Assembly: GCF_000732325.1 (NCBI RefSeq)
Contig: NZ_BBIW01000004.1
Location: 124,001 to 188,000 of the forward strand
Direction of reading: 5' to 3'
DNA length: 64,000 nucleotides
From: Paenibacillus sp. TCA20
Lineage (GTDB): Bacteria; Bacillota; Bacilli; Paenibacillales; Paenibacillaceae
The notes below the pieces were generated by a model. It did not search any database and was not told the DNA's origin. It was given only the letters and a program-made list of their open reading frames with translations. Below are positions 35,470 through 44,160 of this stretch, in pieces (position 1 is the stretch's first letter; every line of letters begins with the position of its first letter). A program made the translations under genes and the position numbers.

Positions 35470-35531
35470 TTGGAAGAAAGAGGGGGATCGATTATAATGT
35501 GCTTAAAAATAGGAACAAATGTTCTTATTTT
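35470..35531 (+). promoter_or_regulatory. Promoter and hairpin ahead of the split sigma genes
   Basis: TTGGAA (35470-35475) and TATAAT (35493-35498) are 17 bases apart. Right at the expected start site AAAATAGGAAC pairs with GTTCTTATTTT (35505-35531, four-base loop), suited to an operator or an RNA hairpin. Confidence 0.6.
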
Positions 35532-35555
35532 ATTAAATCGAAAGGTGGTATGAAT

Positions 35556-35894
35556 ATGGTTCAGACCGTTCAGTATTATCAACAGGAGCTTAAACGTATC
35601 GCTTGGCGTCTTGGTTATCGGGCCCGTTCGGAGCGCCGCAGGGAGATGCCCATCTTGCTCGAGCAAGTACATTTGTCTGCAAACTCAACTGAGCAGGAAG
35701 TCGACTCGAAGCTGTACGTTGAATATCTGCTGGGGCTGATTCCCTCCGAGACAGGCAAGCGAGTGGTTCGGCTGTTCTATATAGAAGGACATAGTGAAGC
35801 AGAAATATCCAGACGAATGAATATAAGCCAGCAGGCGGTGAACAAATGGAAAAGAAAATCGATCCAGAGCATATCCCAGAGAATGAGTTCTTAA
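35556..35894 (+). CDS. Sigma region-4-like protein (SigO-like half of a split sigma factor)
   Basis: A 112-aa protein whose C-terminal half is a sigma-70 region 4 helix-turn-helix (GKRVVRLFYIEGHSEAEISR then RMNISQQAVNKWKRKSIQS). It recognises -35 DNA but there is no region 2 in this polypeptide. The ATG at 35556 is 7 bases after AAAGGTGG; an ATG six bases earlier is too close to it. The next gene overlaps it by 49 bases and encodes a region-2-like partner. This matches the B. subtilis SigO/RsoA arrangement, in which two proteins together make one working sigma factor. The likely target is the divergent 361-aa gene or the operon itself. Confidence 0.78.
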   Translation: MVQTVQYYQQELKRIAWRLGYRARSERRREMPILLEQVHLSANSTEQEVDSKLYVEYLLGLIPSETGKRVVRLFYIEGHSEAEISRRMNISQQAVNKWKRKSIQSISQRMSS

Positions 35895-36112
35895 AACTGG
35901 TGGCAGGTGTGAAGCACGGAGATGAAGACAGTATGACCCGCATTATCGAGATGTTCGAAGAAGATATGCGGATTCTAAGCCGGTATATTCCGATGCCCAA
36001 GGAGGATGCGCTGCAAAGTATGAAGCTAGAATTGATTGAGCTGATCAAGAACAGCACCTTGTATGATGAAGAGGAGAGTAATGAGAAGAAGGGATCGGAA
36101 GAGAAGGAGTAG
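35846..36112 (+). CDS. Sigma region-2-like co-factor (RsoA-like half of a split sigma factor)
   Basis: An 88-aa helical protein. The core EFLKLVAGVKHGDEDSMTRI followed by MFEEDMRILSRYIPMPKEDA and MKLELIELIKNS is the pattern of RsoA/HTH_16-type proteins, which resemble sigma region 2 and bind core RNA polymerase. It has no DNA-binding region 4 of its own. A Lys/Glu-rich tail follows (72-88). The start lies inside the end of the upstream region-4 gene in another frame (49-base overlap), so translation of the two is probably linked. A terminator follows the stop. Confidence 0.75.
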   Translation: MEKKIDPEHIPENEFLKLVAGVKHGDEDSMTRIIEMFEEDMRILSRYIPMPKEDALQSMKLELIELIKNSTLYDEEESNEKKGSEEKE

Positions 36113-36141
36113 AGGAGGAAGTGTAGTCATTATGGTGGTTT

Positions 36142-36204
36142 ATAGTGTTTATACTGTGCACGAATTACCCGCTGCCCGGGAGGACTGCGGGTACACTATT
36201 TTTT
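36142..36204 (+). terminator. Intrinsic terminator after the split sigma genes
   Basis: An inner ACCCGC/GCGGGT stem is nested in an outer ATAGTGT/ACACTAT stem that leads into a T run. Confidence 0.75.
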
Positions 36205-36289
36205 GCGCTATTATAAGTGAAATAGTGCAAATAAAATCACCAGCTCACAAGCTGATTTTTAATATCGATAATGAGTTGTTAACTGTAAT

Positions 36290-36344
36290 GCAAACGTTTG
36301 AACTGATGTCTGCACGATGTGTGCAGGTGTTTACGTTTCGCAAA
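36290..36344. promoter_or_regulatory. Two LacI-type operator-like sites at the 3' flank of the lacI gene
   Basis: GCAAACGTTTGA (36290-36301) is nearly identical to the operators in the maltodextrin promoter region, and TTTACGTTTCGCAAA (36329-36343) is a weaker copy. Between them is the perfect repeat CTGCAC-GATGT-GTGCAG (36310-36326). They could be auxiliary operators for looping. Confidence 0.5.
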
Positions 36345-36347
36345 TGA

Positions 36348-37385
36348 CTATGTGGTTCTCATCACATTATACATGGAAGACTGTCTAACCATTAATCGAT
36401 GCGGAATGATGTGGCGCTTGCAGAACAGTGACTTGTCATCTCCTTGGATCGCTTGGATGAGTGCCTGTGAGGCCACATATCCAAGATGGTATATCCCAAT
36501 GTCTACACTGCTTAGTGGAGGACTGTACAGCTCCGAGACTGCGTTATTGTTAAAGCTGACAATACATAAGTCTTCAGGAACCTTATAGCCCAATTCATTT
36601 AACCCGCGAAGAACACCGAAGCTCACCACATCATCAATGACGACAAGTGCAGTTGGGCGTTCGGGAAGCGTCATGAAAAATGACATGGCACGGTACCCGC
36701 TTTCCTGCAGGAAATCATCTTCGACAATCCATTCTGATTTGGTAGAAAGTCCCGCTTCATGCATGGCTTTCTTATAGCCCTTCATCCGGTCTTTGGATAC
36801 AATGAGGTTCTTTGGACCGCTGACAAAGCCTATTCGTTCATGGCCGAAGGATATGAGATGACGGGTTGCATCATAGGCGGCCTGTACATTGTCCGTATCG
36901 ACTGATAATACATCCTGATACTGTTCATTACGTCCCACAAGTACAAATGGGAAGTCCAGATTATGCAAATATTCTACAACAGGATCATTTTGCCTGGAGT
37001 GAAGCAGTACCGCACCGTCAATTCGTCCGCCATGAACCAGTCTTCCAACGGCTTCGACTTCCTCCTGCTCATTAGCCCCCGAGCTGATCACAATATCGTA
37101 GCCTGATTTGTTGGCCTGAGATACAATTCCACGAATAAGCTCCATAAAGAAGGTGTTAAGGAACAGCTCTTCTGCCGGTTTGGGCAAAATGACACCAATA
37201 CTTTTAGTCGTTTTGGATACGAGGCTCTTTGCCATCATGTTCGGATGATAACCCAGCTCCGTCATGATCGTTCGAACCTTACTGGCTGTCTTCTGACTGA
37301 TTCTTGGATGCCCGGACAAGACACGGGATACCGTGGATGGTGATACCCCTGCCATTTTTGCCACGTCTTTGATCGTTACCGCCAT
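36348..37385 (-). CDS. LacI/GalR family repressor of the maltodextrin operon
   Basis: A 345-aa regulator. The N-terminal LacI helix-turn-helix reads VTIKDVAKMAGVSPSTVSRV, with the hinge helix in HPNMMAKSLVSKTTKSIGV near 50-65, followed by a periplasmic-binding-protein-type sugar sensor domain. The ATG at 37385 is 6 bases after AGGAGGTGA. It is divergent from the maltodextrin importer operon, and several CAAACGTTTG-like operators lie in the 591-base space between, one beside its own start. Gene order and operators make it the MalR/MdxR-type regulator; the inducer is probably maltose or maltodextrin. Confidence 0.92.
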   Translation of the reverse strand: MAVTIKDVAKMAGVSPSTVSRVLSGHPRISQKTASKVRTIMTELGYHPNMMAKSLVSKTTKSIGVILPKPAEELFLNTFFMELIRGIVSQANKSGYDIVISSGANEQEEVEAVGRLVHGGRIDGAVLLHSRQNDPVVEYLHNLDFPFVLVGRNEQYQDVLSVDTDNVQAAYDATRHLISFGHERIGFVSGPKNLIVSKDRMKGYKKAMHEAGLSTKSEWIVEDDFLQESGYRAMSFFMTLPERPTALVVIDDVVSFGVLRGLNELGYKVPEDLCIVSFNNNAVSELYSPPLSSVDIGIYHLGYVASQALIQAIQGDDKSLFCKRHIIPHRLMVRQSSMYNVMRTT

Positions 37386-37405
37386 TTGTTTCACCTCCTC
37401 CGTGG

Positions 37406-37893
37406 AACCGTTTGCGTTTTACCGATTATGTTAATCCATGAATTGCATATTTGTAAATGAGATTTTTTGTCCGTTATGGAGATCGTCATCAAAAATGAGT
37501 TAATTTGATAAATCGCCAGTAAAAAGCCTATAAACCCACATGATAAATTTACCCCGGATTATAGAACTATAAATATTATTGGTATAAAATACCTAGGATT
37601 CACAAGCGGTATAGTTAAAAAATGAAGTAAATAGCAGTATAGAAACGGATAATGAAGATAACAAGGTAATAATATGATTGAAATGATCAAATATGGCTGA
37701 AAATGATCTATGCAAACGTTTTAACAAATTTGAATTCTCGGTTATGATTAGCTTGCTGATAAAGCGCTTACTTAACCTGGATTTTATCGATACCCTCTGT
37801 AATTTGAGTCAAGTGCCTATAGAAAGAGGAATAAATCTAACTATTTGGACAAACGTTTGCACAATATTCTGGATCATCTAAAACGCAAACATT
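37406..37893. promoter_or_regulatory. LacI operator cluster and possible cre in the malto promoter region
   Basis: Operator-like sites in this gene-free stretch: AACCGTTTGCGTTTT (37406-37420) beside the lacI start, GCAAACGTTTTAAC (37712-37725), ACAAACGTTTGCAC (37849-37862) and GCAAACATTTGTA (37883-37895). The last two are about 33 bases apart, three DNA turns. A weak cre-like GATAAAGCGCTTACTT lies at 37758-37773. No gene is seen here. Confidence 0.65.
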
Positions 37894-37976
37894 TGTATGA
37901 GATCCAAATATTTCTGAACAGGTGCTTGATCGGGTTAAGCGCATGCAGAACAAAAAGGGGAAGGGATGATTTACAC

Positions 37977-39269
37977 ATGAAAAAAGGTAAAAAATTTAGT
38001 TTTATGACACTCTCGCTTGCCATGACGGTCTTTTTGGCTGCATGCGGCACCGGTAACAATGCACCTGCCGAAACTGAACCAGCACCAGGGGCAGAGACAC
38101 CACCTGCTGAATTAGAGGAGCTTCTTCCTGAAGAAGGCGCTGAGCTTACCGTATGGGATGGCGGCGATCAGAAAGGATTTATTGAAGAAGTGGCCAAAGC
38201 ATTTGAAGAGAAACATGGGGTCAAAGTCACCTTCACTGAGCTTGGAGCTGACAAGGCAATGAGCCAGATGGTAACGGACGGACCTGCCGGTGTAGGCGCT
38301 GACGTATTCGCAGGCGTGCATGACCAGATCGGTCAAGGCGTTACTGCAGGGGTTATTATGCCAAATGACTGGTTTGAAGAAGATACCAAAGCAAGAAACA
38401 GTGAAGTGGCTGTTAATGCTCTGACATATGATGGAATTCTATACGGTTATCCAAAATCGGTTGAAACAACGGCTGTGTTCTACAACAAAGATTTGATTGA
38501 TGCAGTTCCTGCTGACTGGGATGGTGTGAAGGAGTTTGCAAGCACCTTCAATGATACGAAGAGCAATAAGTTCGCAATTATGTGGGATGTAGGTAATGGT
38601 TATAACGCGTTCCCGTTCTTTGGTGGATATGGTTCTTATGTATTTGGAAGTGATGGCACAGATCCTACAGATATCGGCTTGAACAATGAGCAAGGAATTG
38701 AAGCAGCGACTTTCCTGCAAAGTCTGAAAGAGATTCTGCCGCTCAATTCCTCCAACATTAATGGTGACATTCGTAAATCCTTGTTCACTGAAGGCAAGCT
38801 GGCGATGAACGTATCGGGTCCTTGGGATGTGGGTTCTCTGAAGGAAGGCGTAGCTAATCTCGGAGTTGGCGTATATCCTAACCTTCCTAATGGTGAGCCA
38901 ATGAAGCCGTTCTCTGGCGTGAAGAGCTATTTTGTAAATGCAAATACGAAGTACCCGAATGCAGCTAAGCTGTTCGCTGACTTTATTACAAATGCAGAGA
39001 ACCAAACGAAGAACTTTGAAATGACAGGTGCGCTTCCTGCAAATACAGAAGCTGCAGCAAGTGAAGCGGTGAAGAACGATGAGATTGCTTCTGCTTTCCT
39101 TGCACAATTCGAGAATTCCATTCCGATGCCTTCCATTCCGGCTATGGCCCAATTCTGGTCTCCAATGGAAGCAGCTCTGTCCGAGCTGTGGAATAACAAC
39201 AAAGATCCTAAAGCAGCGATGGACAGCATGGTAGAGCAAATGAAGAGCAACATTCAAACAGGTTCTTAA
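37977..39269 (+). CDS. Maltodextrin-binding lipoprotein (MalE/MdxE type)
   Basis: A 430-aa extracellular solute-binding protein, family 1. Signal peptide FSFMTLSLAMTVFLAAC (lipobox LAAC, Cys near 22), then a Pro/Glu/Ala linker, then a binding fold with the MalE-like start AELTVWDGGDQKGFIEEVAK near 52 and AMNVSGPWDVGSL near 280. I chose the ATG at 37977, after GGGGAAGGGATG and where the signal peptide begins. It heads the operon with two permeases and a lipoprotein alpha-amylase, all under the LacI operators upstream. Confidence 0.93.
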   Translation: MKKGKKFSFMTLSLAMTVFLAACGTGNNAPAETEPAPGAETPPAELEELLPEEGAELTVWDGGDQKGFIEEVAKAFEEKHGVKVTFTELGADKAMSQMVTDGPAGVGADVFAGVHDQIGQGVTAGVIMPNDWFEEDTKARNSEVAVNALTYDGILYGYPKSVETTAVFYNKDLIDAVPADWDGVKEFASTFNDTKSNKFAIMWDVGNGYNAFPFFGGYGSYVFGSDGTDPTDIGLNNEQGIEAATFLQSLKEILPLNSSNINGDIRKSLFTEGKLAMNVSGPWDVGSLKEGVANLGVGVYPNLPNGEPMKPFSGVKSYFVNANTKYPNAAKLFADFITNAENQTKNFEMTGALPANTEAAASEAVKNDEIASAFLAQFENSIPMPSIPAMAQFWSPMEAALSELWNNNKDPKAAMDSMVEQMKSNIQTGS

Positions 39270-39382
39270 TACGTAGATTAATATGTAGAAAAAGACAAGA
39301 GGCCATCGCGTGAGACTTCAGTAACATGAGTTTCTCGCGGTGGCTCCATACCATCTATCGGAAGGAAGGGCTGGGACCATAC

Positions 39383-40750
39383 ATGAGTAGAGGACAATCA
39401 CCGGCAATGATGTCAACCGGGAAGCCGCAGTCGGCTTCGGGGAGCCATGCCCGCACAGGCGCTATTTTATCAGCTGTATTCATGGGGCTTGGGCAATGGT
39501 ATCACAGACAATGGGTAAAAGGCGCAATCTTTTTTCTAGTCGAAGTCATTAGTTTATATTTGATCATTACACAGCTGGGGGCCAATCTATGGGGGCTCGT
39601 AACACTGGGAGATTCACCTGCCAGAATGGAGAAGGTAGGACGTCTATATCAAAATGTGCCGGGTGATCATTCCATATTCATGATGATATATGGGCTCGTA
39701 GCATTGATATACTTCGTGCTTCTTATTGCTTTTTACATTGGAAATATCAAGGATGCTCATCGTATCGGACAGCTCCGTGATCAAGGGAAGCAGGCACCAT
39801 CCTTCCGCGAAACGGTAAAGCAGCTGCTGGACAAAGGTTTCCCATATCTGCTGCTATCGCTCCCGACCATCGGTGTGCTCTTTTTTACTATATTACCAAT
39901 CTTGTTTATGGTCCTGATGGCCTTCACGAATTATTCCGCCCCCGACCATATCCCGCCGAAGAATCTTGTGGATTGGGTCGGCTTCGATACTTTTAAGAAT
40001 CTCTTTACGCTGACGGCTTGGAGTAATACCTTCTTTGGCGTATTGATCTGGACCATTATCTGGGCGATCGTGGCTACGGTAACGACGTATTTTGGAGGTA
40101 TCCTGGTCGCTTTGCTCATTCAGCAGCATGGGATTCGCTTCAAAACAATGTGGCGTACGATTTTTATTATCCCTTATGCAATTCCACAGTTTATCTCGCT
40201 GCTGATTATGAAGAACCTGTTCAATTCACAATTTGGACCGATCAATCAATATCTAGGCATGCTGGGACTTGGCGGGCTGCCGTGGCTGAATGATCCATTC
40301 ATGGCCAAAGTGACGGTTATACTCGTCAATATGTGGATTGGTATTCCGGTATCCATGATTCTTGTGCTTGGTGTGCTTACAGCGATTCCGAAGGATTTGT
40401 ATGAAGCGGCCGAGGTAGACGGAGCATCCGCATTCCAGAAATTCCGCAACATTACAATGCCCTTTGTACTATTCCAGACTGCGCCGATTCTGATCATGCA
40501 GTTTGCGGGCAACATCAATAACTTTAACGTCATCTTCCTGTTGACCGGAGGTGCTCCGGCGAACGGTGACTATGCATTTGCGGGTAGTACAGACCTTCTC
40601 GTAACGTGGCTTTACAAGCTGACGCTGGATAATCAAAGGTACAACTTTGCATCTGCGATCGGTATTCTCATATTCTTAATCATCGCCTCGTTCTCGATCT
40701 ATAACTATCGCAGAAGTCGTTCGTTTAAAGAGGAGGATATGATTCAATGA
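39383..40750 (+). CDS. Maltodextrin ABC transporter permease, MalF/MdxF type
   Basis: A 455-aa CUT1 permease. It is longer than usual because of extra membrane helices in the first 140 residues (GAILSAVFMGLGQWYHRQW, then AIFFLVEVISLYLII), as in MdxF-type permeases. The EAA loop LYEAAEVDGASAFQKFRNIT lies near 340-360. I chose the ATG at 39383 after GGAAGGAAGGG; the spacing is long and an in-frame ATG at 39326 lacks a ribosome site. The stop overlaps the MalG start by four bases. Confidence 0.9.
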   Translation: MSRGQSPAMMSTGKPQSASGSHARTGAILSAVFMGLGQWYHRQWVKGAIFFLVEVISLYLIITQLGANLWGLVTLGDSPARMEKVGRLYQNVPGDHSIFMMIYGLVALIYFVLLIAFYIGNIKDAHRIGQLRDQGKQAPSFRETVKQLLDKGFPYLLLSLPTIGVLFFTILPILFMVLMAFTNYSAPDHIPPKNLVDWVGFDTFKNLFTLTAWSNTFFGVLIWTIIWAIVATVTTYFGGILVALLIQQHGIRFKTMWRTIFIIPYAIPQFISLLIMKNLFNSQFGPINQYLGMLGLGGLPWLNDPFMAKVTVILVNMWIGIPVSMILVLGVLTAIPKDLYEAAEVDGASAFQKFRNITMPFVLFQTAPILIMQFAGNINNFNVIFLLTGGAPANGDYAFAGSTDLLVTWLYKLTLDNQRYNFASAIGILIFLIIASFSIYNYRRSRSFKEEDMIQ

Positions 40751-41589
40751 AGAGAAAAAAACGGATTAAGCTCACCTTCAGTTATATTTTGCTGATTCTG
40801 ATCGCCATCGTATGTATATATCCTGCTCTATGGATTATCATGTCATCCCTTAAAGTGGGGGATTCTCTGTACAGTGAGACGATCATACCTGAACAATTTA
40901 CACTTCAGCACTATAAAGATCTGTTTATGCCGCAGGCTGACAAGGATATTCCTTTTCTCCAGTGGTACTGGAATACGCTGAAGATTGCGGTCACCAGTAT
41001 GGTGCTCGGAACGATAATTCAAGTGCTTACTGCCTATGCGATGTCTCGGTTCCGGTTTAAGGGACGTCAGACGGCTATGTCTGTTATTTTGATTCTTGGG
41101 ATGTTCCCAGGCTTCATGAGTATGATTGCTGTATACGTAATGCTCCTGCAAATGAATCTGCTGGATTCAGCTTGGGCTCTTATTCTGGTGTACACGTCGG
41201 GTGCAGCACTCGGTATGTTTGTAGCGAAGGGCTTCTTCGATACCATTCCACGTGCGCTTGAAGAATCGGCATTGCTCGATGGGGCGAGTCATATGAGAAT
41301 TTTTGTTTCTATTATACTGCCGTTATCCAAACCGATTATTACGTACATTTCTTTGATGACATTCAGCGGCGCATGGGTTGACTTTATATTTGCCAGACTG
41401 ATCCTGCGCTCACGTGAAAACTGGACATTGGCCGTTGGCTTGTATGAGCTGGTGAACAGCTACACGAGTACCGAATTTACGCTGTTTGCGGCGGGATCTG
41501 TTCTCGTAGCCCTGCCGATTACACTCCTATACATGTTCCTGCAGCGCTTCCTGGTGGATGGCTTGACTGCGGGAGCAACGAAAGGGTGA
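40747..41589 (+). CDS. Maltodextrin ABC transporter permease, MalG/MdxG type
   Basis: A 280-aa CUT1 permease with six membrane helices and the EAA loop LEESALLDGASHMRIFVSII near 174-194. It starts inside the end of the MalF-type gene (ATGA overlap) and is followed 6 bases later by the alpha-amylase gene. The energy-coupling ATPase is not encoded here and is presumably the shared MsmX-type protein. Confidence 0.93.
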   Translation: MKRKKRIKLTFSYILLILIAIVCIYPALWIIMSSLKVGDSLYSETIIPEQFTLQHYKDLFMPQADKDIPFLQWYWNTLKIAVTSMVLGTIIQVLTAYAMSRFRFKGRQTAMSVILILGMFPGFMSMIAVYVMLLQMNLLDSAWALILVYTSGAALGMFVAKGFFDTIPRALEESALLDGASHMRIFVSIILPLSKPIITYISLMTFSGAWVDFIFARLILRSRENWTLAVGLYELVNSYTSTEFTLFAAGSVLVALPITLLYMFLQRFLVDGLTAGATKG

Positions 41590-41595
41590 GGTTCT

Positions 41596-43323
41596 ATGGC
41601 GCCGCGCCATCTGCTTGGGCTAAACAAACGATTTGGTTATCCCGCCATTGTTCTCTTAATGGCTTGCATGCTGGCTGCGTGCAGTAGTGAAGGAGCAGAA
41701 CAGCCATCGCAGCAAGGAGAAGACTCTGCTGCAATAAATACCGAGGCTGGGCAGAAGAGCTCTGATGGGAATCATTCCGCCGAGGAATCAGAAGCAGGGG
41801 GCCAAGGTAACGCTGAGCTCGTAATCGATGAACAGCCGTCAACCGTTTATTATGAGATCTTTGTTCGTTCCTTCTATGATTCCGATGGGGATGGGATCGG
41901 GGATCTGAACGGAATTACGGAGAAGCTGGACTACTTAAATGATGGTCAGCCTGGTGGAGATGATCTTGGGGTGGGAGGCATCTGGCTGATGCCAATCAAT
42001 CCCTCTCCAAGCTATCACGGATATGATGTGACAGATTATTATGATGTCCATCCCGATTACGGAACGAAGGATGACTTGAAGCACCTGCTGGATGAAGCGC
42101 ATGAACGGGGCATCAAGGTCATTATGGATCTGGTCGTCAATCATACGAGCACAGAGCATCCATGGTTTAAGGAATCGAGTGCATCCTTGGATAGTGCATA
42201 TCGTGATTGGTACAGCTGGGCAGAGGACACAGGCGAGAATACAACAGGCATGAGTGCCGCAGGCAGTGGACCGGCTTGGCACGAGCTGGGCGGCAAGCAT
42301 TATTTGGGTACCTTCTGGAGTGGAATGCCTGACCTCAACTTTGATAATGAAGAAGTTCAATCTGAGATGCTGGCGATCGGTCAGCACTGGCTGGAGTTTG
42401 GCTTTGACGGATTCCGGCTTGATGCAGCAAAGCATATTTACGAGGATGTGCAGAGCGACCGCAGCGCAGAAACAACGGAGAAGAATGTAGCTTGGTGGCA
42501 GGAGTTTAGAACGGCCATGAATCAGGTTAAGGAAGATGCTTATATTGTCGGAGAGGTGTGGGAGAACTCCCCTGTCTCTGTAGCACCTTATTTGGACAAC
42601 GCGTTTGACTCGGGCTTTAACTTCGGACTGGCAGATCAAATCATTCGTACGGTGACCAATGAGACGAATGGAGGGTTCATCGTGCAGCTAACCCGGAATT
42701 ATGAGCTGTTCAATGAGAAGTCCGAAGGAGCCTTTGTTGATGCCGTCTTTCTGGCCAATCACGATCAGAATCGCGTGATGAGTCAGCTGGGCGGATCGGC
42801 AGATCATGCACATATGGCGGCATCCATTCTATTAACCCTTCCCGGTAATCCCTTCATCTATTATGGTGAAGAAATCGGAATGGAAGGTGCTAAGCCGGAT
42901 GAGCAGATTCGCGAGCCTATGTTATGGTATCAAGCGGAGGCTGGAGCTGGACAGACAACGTGGCAGACACCGAAGCATAATCTCGGAGAGGATGCGGTGA
43001 GCGTGGAGGATCAGCTGCAGGACAGCTCATCCCTTCTGTCTCATTATCGTGAACTGATCGATTGGAGAAATGGAAGCAGAGCCCTTACAGATGGGACTAT
43101 TGCCGATTATGATCTGGATGACGATCAATTGCTAGGGTATGTCAGGGCAGCAGAGGGTGAGCGGGTGCTCGTCCTTCATAACCTCTCTAATGAGGAGAAG
43201 GAAGTTGCTCTGGACGATTCAGAAGTGAAGTATAGCGAGCTTCTACATGCCACAAACGCAGAAGTACAATGGGCAGATCAGACATTGACGCTGCCGCCCT
43301 ATACTTCCGTGATTATAAAATAA
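41596..43323 (+). CDS. Lipoprotein alpha-amylase (GH13)
   Basis: A 575-aa starch-degrading enzyme anchored outside the cell. Lipobox LAAC (Cys near 29) is followed by a long Ser/Glu/Gly-rich linker to about residue 75. The GH13 barrel carries the nucleophile Asp near 275 (DGFRLDAAKH), the acid Glu near 320 (YIVGEVWEN) and the third Asp near 390 (LANHDQNR), plus VMDLVVNHTS near 178. A small C-terminal beta domain closes it. It is the last gene of the maltodextrin operon, 6 bases after the MalG-type permease, so it would feed malto-oligosaccharides to the importer. Confidence 0.95.
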   Translation: MAPRHLLGLNKRFGYPAIVLLMACMLAACSSEGAEQPSQQGEDSAAINTEAGQKSSDGNHSAEESEAGGQGNAELVIDEQPSTVYYEIFVRSFYDSDGDGIGDLNGITEKLDYLNDGQPGGDDLGVGGIWLMPINPSPSYHGYDVTDYYDVHPDYGTKDDLKHLLDEAHERGIKVIMDLVVNHTSTEHPWFKESSASLDSAYRDWYSWAEDTGENTTGMSAAGSGPAWHELGGKHYLGTFWSGMPDLNFDNEEVQSEMLAIGQHWLEFGFDGFRLDAAKHIYEDVQSDRSAETTEKNVAWWQEFRTAMNQVKEDAYIVGEVWENSPVSVAPYLDNAFDSGFNFGLADQIIRTVTNETNGGFIVQLTRNYELFNEKSEGAFVDAVFLANHDQNRVMSQLGGSADHAHMAASILLTLPGNPFIYYGEEIGMEGAKPDEQIREPMLWYQAEAGAGQTTWQTPKHNLGEDAVSVEDQLQDSSSLLSHYRELIDWRNGSRALTDGTIADYDLDDDQLLGYVRAAEGERVLVLHNLSNEEKEVALDDSEVKYSELLHATNAEVQWADQTLTLPPYTSVIIK

Positions 43324-43343
43324 TTCAGCCATATTATAATGAA

Positions 43344-43416
43344 GAAAGACCCTCTCTCAAACGCTGAGTCAATTTCCTTGACCAGGGCCATGTAGGAGAG
43401 GGTCTTTCTCGTTTTT
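43344..43416 (+). terminator. Intrinsic terminator after the maltodextrin operon
   Basis: AAAGACCCTCTC pairs with GAGAGGGTCTTT across a long loop and is followed by a GTTTTT tail. Confidence 0.8.
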
Positions 43417-43460
43417 AAGACGAATGACAGGCAGAAGCAGAGGAACAGGCAGCTATCTGA

Positions 43461-44135
43461 TTAATAACACTGCACATATAGTATTTGCCAAGTTGGAATA
43501 GTCTGAATTATCGGGAAGGGCTGCGTCTGCAGCAGTACGGTTACACCGGGATTGGTGAAGAGAACAATACCAAGACGAACCGTTAAATTAAAAGGATTCG
43601 GCCCCGTGATCAAGACGGCCCAGCGATACGTACAATAAGGCAGCATCCAAGGGAATCGGGCACTGCGATACTCGGTATACTCTGACTCCGTATCCTCTGA
43701 GTAAACAGGTGCATCCTCTGGTCTTGGCCCGCCTAAGCCGGGAAGAAGATTGCCTAGAATTCCTCCAGGAGAACCGCTTCCGCTTGGTACGCCAATGCCT
43801 CCAATGGAAGAAGAACCTATTCCACCTGAAGGGATCTGCCAGGCTGAGCCGCCTGGTCCTGTCTGCTGACTGGATTGTGCGACTAAGCTTTGTGCCTGTG
43901 CCGGATTTGAAGTTAACAGCTGATACTGCTGAATGGCTTGAAGTGGAGGACTTGGTAATGAGGTAAGTATATTGGAAGGAATGGCTTGAGTAGCATTCGG
44001 TGTAGCAGCTAAGCTTCCTACATTAATCGACCCGAGCAAACTTTGAAGCGGTATAGCTCCGCCTCCTGCCCCTGCTGGGGGAAGTATCGGTATGAATGAC
44101 AATTGAATCAGCTCCCATACAGTAACTTGGTGCAT
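43461..44135 (-). CDS. Gly/Pro/Ser-rich protein of unknown function (224 aa)
   Basis: The frame is clearly coding-like but low in complexity. Residues 15-130 are rich in Gly, Pro, Ser, Gln and Leu (PPAGAGGGAIPLQSLLG, then GSGSPGGILGNLLPGLGG). A Glu/Tyr-rich bridge follows (EDTESEYTEYRSARFP), then a hydrophobic, Pro-containing C-terminus (about 160-224). There is no usual signal peptide. The start is uncertain: an ATG at 44135 has a poor ribosome site and a TTG about 36 bases later follows GGGAG. It resembles spore-coat or exosporium-type low-complexity proteins in style, but I do not recognise the family. Confidence 0.6.
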   Translation of the reverse strand: MHQVTVWELIQLSFIPILPPAGAGGGAIPLQSLLGSINVGSLAATPNATQAIPSNILTSLPSPPLQAIQQYQLLTSNPAQAQSLVAQSSQQTGPGGSAWQIPSGGIGSSSIGGIGVPSGSGSPGGILGNLLPGLGGPRPEDAPVYSEDTESEYTEYRSARFPWMLPYCTYRWAVLITGPNPFNLTVRLGIVLFTNPGVTVLLQTQPFPIIQTIPTWQILYVQCY

Positions 44136-44160
44136 ACGCCCATGCTCTTATATATATGGG

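Noticed and set aside
36063..36347. 94-codon frame after the split sigma genes
   Set aside because: It overlaps the end of the RsoA-like gene, runs through its terminator and the operator-like sites, and shows no family features.
37693..37881. 62-codon frame just before the maltodextrin-binding protein gene
   Set aside because: It covers LacI operators and the promoter region and lacks a ribosome site.
38439..39257. 272-codon open frame on the minus strand inside the maltodextrin-binding protein gene
   Set aside because: Antisense to a clear lipoprotein gene in an operon; no ribosome site or known motif.
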